Of a stretch of DNA of 64,000 nt, positions 9,346 to 16,693 are shown one piece after another. Origin of the DNA: Leisingera aquimarina DSM 24565. Lineage in GTDB: Bacteria; Pseudomonadota; Alphaproteobacteria; Rhodobacterales; Rhodobacteraceae. The stretch covers positions 4,155,656 through 4,219,655 of the forward strand of contig NZ_KI421504.1 of NCBI RefSeq assembly GCF_000473165.1. Reading direction: 5' to 3'. The notes beneath the pieces were generated by a model. It ran no database searches. It had not been told where the DNA came from and saw nothing but the letters and a program-made list of their open reading frames with translations. The position numbers and the translations under genes were made by a program. Every line of letters starts with the position of its first letter. Within the stretch, counting starts at the first letter, position 1.

Positions 9346-9415
9346 CCGGCCAACGATCCCCATCAATTGGCCGGGCTTTGCAGGGCCCCGGAGACACTTT
9401 CCCGTCTTCGGGGCC
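9346..9415 (+). terminator. Two tandem hairpins after the SBP gene
   Basis: The first hairpin pairs CCGGCCAA (9346-9353) with TTGGCCGG (9367-9374). The second is an 11-bp stem with one G-U pair (9384-9394 with 9405-9415), followed by TTCTT. Placed between the SBP and the first ATPase gene, they probably stabilise the SBP mRNA and reduce downstream expression. Confidence 0.6.
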
Positions 9416-9498
9416 TTCTTCCCCAAAAGACTGCGCGCCCCCGCCCCCCCGCATGCACCTGGGCGCAAACAGGCCGCCTGCCAGAAAGTCAAAGCAAG

Positions 9499-10575
9499 AT
9501 GGCACTCGAACTTAAGGGTGTGACCAAGCGCGTCGGCGCTATTCAGCACATCAAGGACACCTCGCTGGTGCTGGAACCCGGTCACTTCAACGTCCTTCTC
9601 GGCGCCACCGGCTCCGGCAAGACCTCACTGATCAAACTGATGGCGGGCCTCGACCCGATGGCCAGCGGCCAGGTGATCATGGACGGCGAGGATGTCAGCC
9701 GTCTCAGCACCCAGAAACGCAACATCAGCCTGGTGCATCAGTTCTTCATCAACTACCCGCATATGACGGTGTACGAGAACATCGCATCGCCGCTGAAAGT
9801 GGCCGGGATGGCCAAGTCGGAAATCGCCGGCCGGGTTGAGGAAGCCGCAGATATCCTGCAGCTGAAACCAATGCTGCACCGCCGCCCGCATGAGCTGTCC
9901 GGCGGCCAGCAGCAGCGCTGCGCGCTGGCCCGTGCGATTGCCAAGGAAAGCCGCGCGGTGTTCCTGGATGAGCCGCTGGCGAACCTCGACTACAAACTGC
10001 GCGAGGAGCTGCGCGACCAACTGCCCGAGCTGTTTGCAGGGCGCGGCGCGGTGGTGGTCTACGCAACCTCCGAACCGGAAGAGGCGCTGCTCTTGGGTGG
10101 CAAGACCGCGCTGATGCGTGACGGCCGCGTCACCCAGTTCGGCCCCACCGCCGAGATCTACCGCAACCCCGGCAATGTCGATGCGGCGCGGGTGTTCTCA
10201 GACCCGCCGATAAACACCGCCGAGATTACCAAGCAGGGCAGCATGGCCCGCCTGGGCACTGGCGTCACCTGGGAGCTGAGCGGCGACGCTGCCGGTCTGA
10301 CAGACGGCACCTACACCATCGCCATCCGTCCGCACCATGTGCTGCCTGTGGCGAAAAACGGCGCCCAGGTGCAGCTGTCGGGACAGGTGCAGGTAACCGA
10401 ACTTTCCGGCTCTGAAAGCTCAGCCCATTTCGATATGGGCACAGGAACGGATACTGGCAGCTGGGTATCGCTGGCCCACGGCGTTCACCCCTACCGCGTG
10501 GGTGAGGCGCACGACTTTTACATGGACCCCGCGCAGGCATACTTCTTTGCCCCTGACGGCAGCCGCGCGGCGTGA
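9499..10575 (+). CDS. glpS: ABC transporter ATP-binding protein (GlpS-like)
   Basis: 358-residue MalK-type ATPase. The Walker A motif (GATGSGKT, residues ~35-42), a canonical signature (LSGGQQQR) and Walker B (VFLDEP) are all present. A C-terminal TOBE/MOP-like domain spans roughly residues 240-358. The H-loop position reads YATSEPEEA instead of the usual YVTHDQxEA, so the switch histidine is missing. The ATG at 9499 is used because the upstream extension (9367-9498) is GC-rich filler containing the hairpin region, and because homology starts with MALELKGVTK. It should pair with the next gene's product as a heterodimer. Confidence 0.87.
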   Translation: MALELKGVTKRVGAIQHIKDTSLVLEPGHFNVLLGATGSGKTSLIKLMAGLDPMASGQVIMDGEDVSRLSTQKRNISLVHQFFINYPHMTVYENIASPLKVAGMAKSEIAGRVEEAADILQLKPMLHRRPHELSGGQQQRCALARAIAKESRAVFLDEPLANLDYKLREELRDQLPELFAGRGAVVVYATSEPEEALLLGGKTALMRDGRVTQFGPTAEIYRNPGNVDAARVFSDPPINTAEITKQGSMARLGTGVTWELSGDAAGLTDGTYTIAIRPHHVLPVAKNGAQVQLSGQVQVTELSGSESSAHFDMGTGTDTGSWVSLAHGVHPYRVGEAHDFYMDPAQAYFFAPDGSRAA

Positions 10576-10582
10576 GGCATCA

Positions 10583-11677
10583 ATGGCTAAAATAACACTC
10601 TCAAAACTGCGCCACAGCTATCTGTCAGCGCCAAAATCCGACTCGGACTACGCGCTGAAGGAAATCGATCTGGATTGGAACGATGGCGGCGCCTATGCGC
10701 TGCTGGGTCCTTCGGGCTGCGGCAAATCCACCTTGCTCAACATCATCTCGGGGCTGTTGGTGCCCTCCGAGGGTCAGATCCTGTTTGACGGAAACGACGT
10801 GACCGCCCTGCCGCCGGACCAGCGCAACATTGCCCAGGTGTTCCAGTTCCCGGTGATCTACGACACCATGACGGTCTACGACAATCTGGCCTTCCCGCTG
10901 CGCAACCGCGGCCGGGACGAGGCAACAGTGCACGAACGCGTGATGGCAATTGCCGAAATGCTGGAAGTCACCGAGATGCTGGATCAGAAGGCCGCCGGCC
11001 TGTCACCGGACAACAAGCAGAAGATCTCAATGGGCCGCGGGCTGGTGCGCGAGGACGTCAACGTGGTGATGTTCGACGAACCCCTCACCGTGATCGACCC
11101 GCACCTGAAGTGGAAGCTGCGTTCCAAGCTGAAAGAACTGCACCAGCGGGTGAAGGCGACGATGATCTACGTCACCCACGACCAGACCGAGGCGCTGACA
11201 TTCGCCGATCAGGTGGTGGTGATGGAGCTGGGCGAGGTGGTCCAGATCGGCACGCCGGTGGAGCTGTTCGAACGCCCCGCCCATACGTTTGTCGGCCATT
11301 TCATCGGCTCTCCGGGGATGAACATCCTGCCCTGTGAGCTGCAGCAGGGTACTGCGATGTTTGCGGGCCAGGCTGTTGCGCTGGAAGGCCCCATTCAGGG
11401 TGCTGCAAACGGCAAGACTGAAATCGGCATCCGTCCGGAATTTGTCGCGCTGGCGGACCACGGCCTGCCCGCCACGGTCACCAAAGTTTCCGACGTGGGC
11501 CGCCATACGGTGGTGGAATGCGAGGCCGGCGGCCAGCGCGTCAATGCCGTTGTAGAAGCCAACGCCCCGGCCAAGGGCAGCGCTGTGCATCTTGCCTTCC
11601 GCCAGGACATGACCCGGCTTTACGTGGATGGCTGGCTTGCCACCTCCCCCGCTGCAGACGAACAAGGAGCAGCCTGA
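10583..11677 (+). CDS. glpT: ABC transporter ATP-binding protein (GlpT-like)
   Basis: 364-residue MalK-type ATPase. Walker A is GPSGCGKS (residues ~42-49), Walker B is VVMFDEP, and the H-loop is intact (YVTHDQTEA). The signature motif is degenerate (LSPDNKQK instead of LSGGQ). This complements the preceding ATPase, which has the signature but lacks the H-loop histidine. A TOBE-like C-terminal domain follows. The gene starts 7 nt after the previous stop. Its TGA overlaps the next ATG by one base (TGATG), indicating translational coupling. Note: this glpT is the ABC ATPase of rhizobial nomenclature, not the glycerol-3-phosphate antiporter. Confidence 0.87.
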   Translation: MAKITLSKLRHSYLSAPKSDSDYALKEIDLDWNDGGAYALLGPSGCGKSTLLNIISGLLVPSEGQILFDGNDVTALPPDQRNIAQVFQFPVIYDTMTVYDNLAFPLRNRGRDEATVHERVMAIAEMLEVTEMLDQKAAGLSPDNKQKISMGRGLVREDVNVVMFDEPLTVIDPHLKWKLRSKLKELHQRVKATMIYVTHDQTEALTFADQVVVMELGEVVQIGTPVELFERPAHTFVGHFIGSPGMNILPCELQQGTAMFAGQAVALEGPIQGAANGKTEIGIRPEFVALADHGLPATVTKVSDVGRHTVVECEAGGQRVNAVVEANAPAKGSAVHLAFRQDMTRLYVDGWLATSPAADEQGAA

Positions 11678-12540
11678 TGAAAACCGAAAACCAGAAAGCC
11701 TGGTTCTTTGTGCTGCCGGTGCTGCTGCTGGTGGCCTTCAACGCGCTGATTCCGATGATGACGGTGGTCAACTACTCGGTGCAGGAAACCTTTGGCGACA
11801 ATGTGTTCTTCTGGCAGGGGCTGGACTGGTTCCAGCAGATCCTGCGCTCGGACCGGTTCCACGCAGCCCTTGGCCGCCAGTTCATGTTCACCTTCCTGAT
11901 CCTGATCATCGAGGTGCCGCTGGGCATCGCCATTGCCCTGTCGATGCCGCGCAGCGGCTTCTGGGTGCCGGTGTGCCTGGTGCTGATGGCGTTGCCGATG
12001 CTGATCCCGTGGAACGTGGTGGGCGCGATGTGGAACATCTTCACCCTGCCCGACATCGGCCTGCTGGGCTATTTTCTGAACCACACGCTGGGCATCAACT
12101 ATGACATGACGCAGGATCCGGTTGCGGCCTGGGTGACGATTGTCACCATGGATGTCTGGCACTGGACCTCGCTGGTGGTGCTGCTGAGCTATGCCGGCCT
12201 GGTGTCGATCCCTGACGCCTATTATCAGGCGGCCAAGATCGACGGAGCCTCCAGCTGGGCGGTATTCCGGTTCATCCAGCTGCCGAAGATGAAGACGGTG
12301 CTGACCATCGCCATCCTGTTGCGCTTCATGGACAGCTTCAACATCTACACCGAGCCTTTCGTGCTCACCGGCGGCGGCCCCGGCAACTCCACCACGCTGC
12401 TGTCCATCGACTTGGTGAAAATCGCGCTTGGCCAGTTCGATCTCGGCCCTGCCGCCGCCATGTCGCTCATCTATTTCGCAATCACGCTCCTGGTCTCCTG
12501 GCTGTTCTACACGCTGATGACCAAGGACGATCTGAACTAA
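11677..12540 (+). CDS. glpP: ABC transporter permease (GlpP-like)
   Basis: 287-residue inner-membrane permease of the MalF type, with about six predicted membrane segments. The EAA-loop region lies around DAYYQAAKIDGASSWAVFRFIQLPKM (residues ~185-210), which contacts the ATPases. The start at 11677 overlaps the preceding stop by one base. The longer ORF beginning at 11518 is out of frame with the ATPase and not real. It works with the next permease as the transmembrane heterodimer of the importer. Confidence 0.9.
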   Translation: MKTENQKAWFFVLPVLLLVAFNALIPMMTVVNYSVQETFGDNVFFWQGLDWFQQILRSDRFHAALGRQFMFTFLILIIEVPLGIAIALSMPRSGFWVPVCLVLMALPMLIPWNVVGAMWNIFTLPDIGLLGYFLNHTLGINYDMTQDPVAAWVTIVTMDVWHWTSLVVLLSYAGLVSIPDAYYQAAKIDGASSWAVFRFIQLPKMKTVLTIAILLRFMDSFNIYTEPFVLTGGGPGNSTTLLSIDLVKIALGQFDLGPAAAMSLIYFAITLLVSWLFYTLMTKDDLN

Positions 12541-12552
12541 AGGGAGGGGAAC

Positions 12553-13350
12553 ATGCAGAAACGATCCATCGTCCCCATTATCTATATCCTGTTCCTCATG
12601 CTGCCGATCTATTGGCTGGTAGCGATGAGCTTCAAGACCACAAACGAAATCCTGTCGGGCTTCTCGCTGTTCCCGCAGACCTTCACGCTGGAGAATTACG
12701 CGACCATCTTCACCGATCCCAGCTGGTACTGGGGATACATAAACTCGATTGCCTATGTGTCGATCAACACGGTGATCTCCATCGCGGTTGCCCTGCCTGC
12801 GGCCTATGCTTTCAGCCGTTACCGGTTCCTGGGCGACAAGCAGCTGTTCTTCTGGCTGCTGACCAACCGGATGGCGCCGGCCGCGGTGTTTGCGCTGCCG
12901 TTCTTCCAGCTCTATTCCGCGGTGGGGCTGTTCGACACCCACCTGGCGGTAGCTCTAGCGCACTGCCTGTTCAACATCCCGCTTGCGGTCTGGATCCTTG
13001 AAGGCTTCATGGGCGGCATTCCGAAAGAACTGGACGAGACGGCCTTTGTCGACGGCTATTCCTTCCCGCGCTTCTTTGCCACGATCTTCATCCCGTCGAT
13101 CAAGGCGGGCGTGGGGGTGGCAGCCTTCTTCTGCTTCATGTTCTCCTGGGTGGAACTGCTGCTGGCCAAGACCCTGACCGCCGTCGCCGCAAAACCGATT
13201 GCCGCCACCATGACCAAAACCGCGTCCTCTGCGGGCTATGAACTTGGCCTTTTGGCGGCTGCGGGAACTCTGACAATCATTCCGGGCGCCATCGTGATCT
13301 GGTTTGTCCGCAACTACATCGCGAAGGGTTTCGCGATGGGGAGGGTGTAA
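12553..13350 (+). CDS. glpQ: ABC transporter permease (GlpQ-like)
   Basis: 265-residue MalG-type permease with about six membrane segments. Its EAA loop is at PKELDETAFVDGYSFPRFFATIFIPSI (about residues 157-183). It begins 12 nt after the previous gene behind a GGGAGGGGAAC ribosome-binding sequence. Its TAA overlaps the ATG of the following DUF2160 gene (TAATG). It is part of the same transcript as the rest of the importer. The name follows rhizobial glpQ, not glycerophosphodiesterase. Confidence 0.9.
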   Translation: MQKRSIVPIIYILFLMLPIYWLVAMSFKTTNEILSGFSLFPQTFTLENYATIFTDPSWYWGYINSIAYVSINTVISIAVALPAAYAFSRYRFLGDKQLFFWLLTNRMAPAAVFALPFFQLYSAVGLFDTHLAVALAHCLFNIPLAVWILEGFMGGIPKELDETAFVDGYSFPRFFATIFIPSIKAGVGVAAFFCFMFSWVELLLAKTLTAVAAKPIAATMTKTASSAGYELGLLAAAGTLTIIPGAIVIWFVRNYIAKGFAMGRV

Positions 13351-13628
13351 TGTTTTCATGGATGGCCTGGACCTGGCCCACAGCCCTGCTGTTCATCGGC
13401 ATCTTCAGCGCCATCGGCGTGCTGATCGCCGTGGAAATCCGCCACCCCGGCGGCGCCGCCCGCAAGGGGGTGCTCGGCCTCACAACCACCCGCGGCGACC
13501 GGCTGTTCATCAGCCTCTTGGGCACCTCCTACATCTTCCTGGCCTGGCTGGGCCTGGTGGGAATGCCGCTTTGGTGGCCGTTGGGACTGGCAATCGCCTG
13601 GGGCGTCTTCTGCTTCTGGAAGGTCTGA
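13350..13628 (+). CDS. glpU: DUF2160 small membrane protein (GlpU-like)
   Basis: 92-residue protein with two to three hydrophobic segments (about residues 8-28, 50-66 and 70-86), matching the DUF2160 family that accompanies glycerol ABC importers in alphaproteobacteria. The start codon overlaps the preceding permease stop. Function is unknown; it is probably an accessory membrane subunit of the transporter. Confidence 0.85.
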   Translation: MFSWMAWTWPTALLFIGIFSAIGVLIAVEIRHPGGAARKGVLGLTTTRGDRLFISLLGTSYIFLAWLGLVGMPLWWPLGLAIAWGVFCFWKV

Positions 13629-13954
13629 CGGCCCCTGCGGGTCAGTTCTGATACTGCCCCTGCGGGTCAAGGGGGCCGAAGGCCCCGCCGCAGGCGGCTT
13701 GCCATTGACGCGCGAAACCCAAACACAATCGGGACAGGCCTTGAAGGCAAACCTGCCCTTCAAGGCCTTCTCAGCCAAAACACCAACGGATACGCCAAGC
13801 CCCGCTCCCAAGGCCGGTACGTCACGTCTCAGCACACAGAATAAGAGCGCGCGGAAGCGCACAATTTGACACCCCCGGCCTCAGCCGCTGCGCGTCTCTT
13901 AAAAAAATAGTTTTCATGGGAGCCCCCTTCCCCTAGCATGACTGGAACCAACAA
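13629..13954. other. Intergenic region with several inverted repeats
   Basis: 326 nt without a credible gene. It holds two direct copies of CCCCTGCGGGTCA (near 13630 and 13656), a GGGGGCC...GGCCCC hairpin near 13670, and a perfect 12-bp inverted repeat (13736-13747 with 13757-13768, 9-nt loop). The repeats probably terminate the transporter operon. The last ~100 nt should carry the promoter of the BlaI-like gene. Confidence 0.6.
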
Positions 13955-14371
13955 ATGAGCCGGACAGCCGAGGCAATGCGCAAGAAACACGACCATTCCC
14001 TGCTCACCGAAGTGGAGCTGGAGTTTATGACCGCCGTCTGGGACATGGGCGGCGGCACCGTGCGCGATATCCTGGCCGAACTGAACAAGGCACAGGAACG
14101 CGCCTATACCTCGGTGGCAACGGTTCTTAAAATCATGGAGCAAAAGGGCTTCCTCACCAGCGAGCGCAAGGACCGCTCTTTGGTTTACCGCCCCGTCGTT
14201 CCCAAGGCAGAGTATCAAAAAACATCTCTGAAAAACCTTTCGAGCAAGCTTTTCAACGGCGCGCCGGCGGCCCTGGTGGCACGGCTGGTCGATGATGAGG
14301 ATGTGACCGACGAGATGCTCGAAGAGATGCGGGCGCTCTTGGAGGAAAGGCTGGGGGACAATGCCAACTGA
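13955..14371 (+). CDS. BlaI/MecI/CopY-family repressor
   Basis: 138-residue winged-helix repressor of the BlaI/MecI/CopY family. The LTEVELEFMTAVW and TVRDILAELN...YTSVATVLKIMEQKGFL segments form the DNA-binding domain (residues ~15-85), and the C-terminal helices provide dimerisation. It overlaps the following M56 peptidase gene by 11 nt, the usual repressor-antirepressor arrangement, in which the peptidase cleaves the repressor upon a signal. No beta-lactamase gene is adjacent, so the regulated target is unknown. Confidence 0.88.
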   Translation: MSRTAEAMRKKHDHSLLTEVELEFMTAVWDMGGGTVRDILAELNKAQERAYTSVATVLKIMEQKGFLTSERKDRSLVYRPVVPKAEYQKTSLKNLSSKLFNGAPAALVARLVDDEDVTDEMLEEMRALLEERLGDNAN

Positions 14372-15503
14372 TGCTCTGCTGAATGCCTATTTTGACCTGA
14401 ATATCCTGCTGCTGTCAGGGGCTGTACTGTGGCTTGCAGCGCGCAAGCTGCTGGCGCGCAGCAAACTTGGCCGCGCATACCGCCCGCAATTGCGGTTGCT
14501 GAACGGGATGACGGTACTGCTGGCGGCGACGCCGGTGCTGATCATTGCCTTCACGCATTTCGTCCTCCCCCATCCGCCGAATTTCTCCGACATGCTGGTC
14601 TCGCAATACTTGCAAGGCAATGTCAGCATGAGCGCGGGCACGTTCGAGACGCTGCTGGGCCTGCGCGAGGATGCCGTGCGCGGCCTCACCAGCCTGCAAC
14701 CGCTCTGGGCGCAGGTCCTTGCCGCGGGTTTTGCCGCAGGGGCGCTGATCTGCCTGGCCCATGTGGCTGTCTCCATTTTCCGCCTGCGCCAGAACCTGAG
14801 CTGCGCCTTTGTCTGGAAACGGATCGGGCGGGTGCAGCTGATGGTCTCTGACACAGTCCGCGTTGCCTATTCCACCCGCGGGCTGTTTTGCCGCTATGTG
14901 GTGCTGCCTTCGGCACTGCTGAGCGATCCGCGCGATCTGCGCCTGACCGTTGCGCATGAACTGCAGCATTTCCGCCAGCGCGATATCGAATGCGAATTCC
15001 TGCTGGAGATGCTGCGCCCGCTGCTGTTCTGGAATCCGGCGTTTTATCTGTGGCGGCACGAAGTGCGGCTGCTGCGCGAATTTGCCTGCGACCAGGCCTT
15101 GATGGCGCGGCCCGAGTTCGATGTCCGGGCCTATTGCGAATGCCTGATCCGCGCCTGCGCCCATGCCGCCCGCGGGCCCGCGCTGTTCACCCGCCGCAGC
15201 CCGGCAGTCGCCCTGGTGGACCGCCGCGAAACCCGCCGCGGCGCTGCCCTGCAGCGCCGTATCATCGCGGTAACAGCCGCACAGCCGCAGGGGAAGAACT
15301 CCTTGGGCTGGGGCTTGGTGTCTTTGGCCATGGCCGGGGTGGTGCTGGCCACAGCCATGCTGCTGCAGCGGCCCAGCGACTGGAGCCATGACCGCATCAT
15401 GCTGTCGACCATCGTCAACCTGGAACGCATGGCCAGCCGCAGCACCTCGCCCGCGCTTGCCGTCAGCGCGCTGAACGGTGGCTTTGCCGTTCCCTCCCAG
15501 TAA
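14361..15503 (+). CDS. M56-family (BlaR1-type) membrane metallopeptidase
   Basis: 380-residue integral-membrane zinc peptidase. The N-terminal membrane segments are followed by the cytosolic protease domain with the HExxH zinc motif in VAHELQHFRQRD (about residue 200). A further membrane segment lies near residues 315-330, with a short C-terminal tail. It lacks the large penicillin-binding sensor domain of true BlaR1, so it likely senses something else. It is translationally coupled to the BlaI-type repressor upstream. Confidence 0.82.
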   Translation: MPTDALLNAYFDLNILLLSGAVLWLAARKLLARSKLGRAYRPQLRLLNGMTVLLAATPVLIIAFTHFVLPHPPNFSDMLVSQYLQGNVSMSAGTFETLLGLREDAVRGLTSLQPLWAQVLAAGFAAGALICLAHVAVSIFRLRQNLSCAFVWKRIGRVQLMVSDTVRVAYSTRGLFCRYVVLPSALLSDPRDLRLTVAHELQHFRQRDIECEFLLEMLRPLLFWNPAFYLWRHEVRLLREFACDQALMARPEFDVRAYCECLIRACAHAARGPALFTRRSPAVALVDRRETRRGAALQRRIIAVTAAQPQGKNSLGWGLVSLAMAGVVLATAMLLQRPSDWSHDRIMLSTIVNLERMASRSTSPALAVSALNGGFAVPSQ

Positions 15504-15929
15504 GCAGGCAGTTCCCGGAACCGGCCGGTACAGCCGTCCCAACCTTTCAGAAATACACCGCCCGCCCGGCCTTCAGCACCCGGCAACGGTTGCTTGATGC
15601 CGCCTTAAGGCCAGTTTGCTGTCCGAGTCCCCAAGGCAGGGCACAGCAGTTCCCCGCCCTCAGGTTTCAAGACGCGGCCAGGGATCGCAGCCGGTACAGG
15701 CAGAGTTCTGCAGGCCGGGCCCCAGGGCTTGAGCGGAGAAAGGACCAGGAAAAATCCAGGGCGGCAAAGCGCCTAGGAGACAGGCATGTTCAGGCAGTCC
15801 GGCGCCGGAAATTGCGCCTATGGCTCAAGGGGATAGAACCTGGCTCTGCGGCAGCCTAGCTCTATGCCACGGCACACGGAACACCGTGGCCGCTGGTAAC
15901 GAACCAAACAAACGAATGGAGTGTCTCAC
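15504..15929. other. Intergenic region
   Basis: 426 nt without a credible gene; short ORFs here are Arg-rich and lack a ribosome-binding site. An imperfect GCCACGG...CCGTGGC inverted repeat lies near 15867-15892, just upstream of the EF-hand gene. Confidence 0.4.
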
Positions 15930-16178
15930 ATGAAAAAATTCGCGCTGACTGCCGCCGCCTTTGCTGTTCTGACCGCTGCGCCGCTGGCCGCAATGGAATC
16001 CATCACCGAGGCCGACGTGGACGGCAACGGCACCTATTCGCTGGAAGAGCTGCAGGCGGCCTTTCCTGATCTGACAGCAGAAACCTTTGCCACCATCGAC
16101 GCCAATGCCGATGGCGAGGCTGACCTGGCCGAGGTGAAGGCAGCGGCGGATGCCGGCCTGCTGGCAGCGGCCGGCTGA
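15930..16178 (+). CDS. Small secreted EF-hand protein
   Basis: 82-residue protein with a Sec signal peptide (MKKFALTAAAFAVLTAAPLAA) and two EF-hand-like loops, DVDGNGTYSLEEL and DANADGEADLAEV, predicted to bind calcium in the periplasm. The ATG at 15930 is preferred to the GTG three codons earlier because GGAG lies 8 nt upstream and the Lys-rich n-region starts here. A strong terminator follows at 16258-16280. The role is unknown. Confidence 0.8.
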   Translation: MKKFALTAAAFAVLTAAPLAAMESITEADVDGNGTYSLEELQAAFPDLTAETFATIDANADGEADLAEVKAAADAGLLAAAG

Positions 16179-16257
16179 ACCCGCGGCAAGGCGGCTCTCC
16201 CCCCGAAACCGGGCCGCCTTGCCACTTTGTGCCTCCCCCACTGTTAAATGGTGCCAC

Positions 16258-16280
16258 GGCCCCGCGTTGCGGGGCCTTTT
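16258..16280 (+). terminator. Rho-independent terminator
   Basis: A perfect 8-bp GC stem (GGCCCCGC/GCGGGGCC) with a 3-nt loop followed by TTTT, downstream of the EF-hand gene. Confidence 0.85.
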
Positions 16281-16297
16281 ACGTGTGATAATGCTGC

Positions 16298-16522
16298 TTA
16301 GCCTTTGTCAGCCTGTTGCATCAGCCGGGCAATGTGGCGGGCGAAAACAAATGTGGCGGGCAGGCCCAGCAGCAGCCCCCAGGCGACAGCTTCATAGGGG
16401 CTGAGCACCCGCCAGCCGATCCAGCTGCTTATCAGCGAGGCAAAGAATATGTTGACCCCTGCAGCCCCCGCGCCAAAGGGGTAAAGCGCTGCCAACAGGC
16501 GCCAGGAGGGCTGCGGTGTCAT
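16298..16522 (-). CDS. Small membrane protein of the nor operon (NorF-like)
   Basis: 74-residue protein with two predicted membrane segments (about residues 8-30 and 38-60). It is the last gene of the nor operon. Its ATG overlaps the stop of the 57-residue protein upstream (ATGA), showing tight coupling. By size and place it resembles NorF-type accessory proteins of nitric oxide reductase clusters, though the sequence alone does not prove that assignment. Confidence 0.65.
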   Translation of the reverse strand: MTPQPSWRLLAALYPFGAGAAGVNIFFASLISSWIGWRVLSPYEAVAWGLLLGLPATFVFARHIARLMQQADKG

Positions 16523-16692
16523 CGCCGGCTCACCAGGTATTGCACCAGGCCCAGGCTGATGATCAGCGCGATGGAGGCGGCCAGGAACCAGAACTCGGCG
16601 GCTTCGGTCTGCGGCTGCGGGATCGGCCGCTCGAAACTGGCGGCAAAGGCGCTGGAGGGGGCAAGCAGGGCGAGGGCAAAGAAGCGTTTCAT
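16519..16692 (-). CDS. 57-residue signal-peptide/membrane protein of the nor operon
   Basis: A short gene of 57 codons. It begins MKRFFALALLAPSSAFA, a signal peptide or N-terminal helix, and then has a second hydrophobic stretch (FWFLAASIALIISLGLVQYL) with Arg-Arg at the C-terminus. It starts 1 nt after norD and overlaps the next gene by 4 nt (ATGA). Small NnrT-like proteins of this design accompany nor clusters in Rhodobacteraceae; I recall this only at family level. Its role in NO reductase assembly is inferred. Confidence 0.65.
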   Translation of the reverse strand: MKRFFALALLAPSSAFAASFERPIPQPQTEAAEFWFLAASIALIISLGLVQYLVSRR

Positions 16693-16693
16693 C

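Noticed and set aside
7648-9585. Minus-strand ORF of 645 aa opposite the SBP gene
   Set aside because: Shadow ORF caused by high GC; His/Arg-rich, no family motif, no start signal.
11620-12942. Minus-strand ORF of 440 aa over the permease genes
   Set aside because: Composition (Gln/His/Arg-rich) is typical of the complement of membrane-protein genes in GC-rich DNA.
15590-15859. Possible 89-aa gene before the EF-hand gene
   Set aside because: Arg/Ser-rich translation, no ribosome-binding site and no family features.
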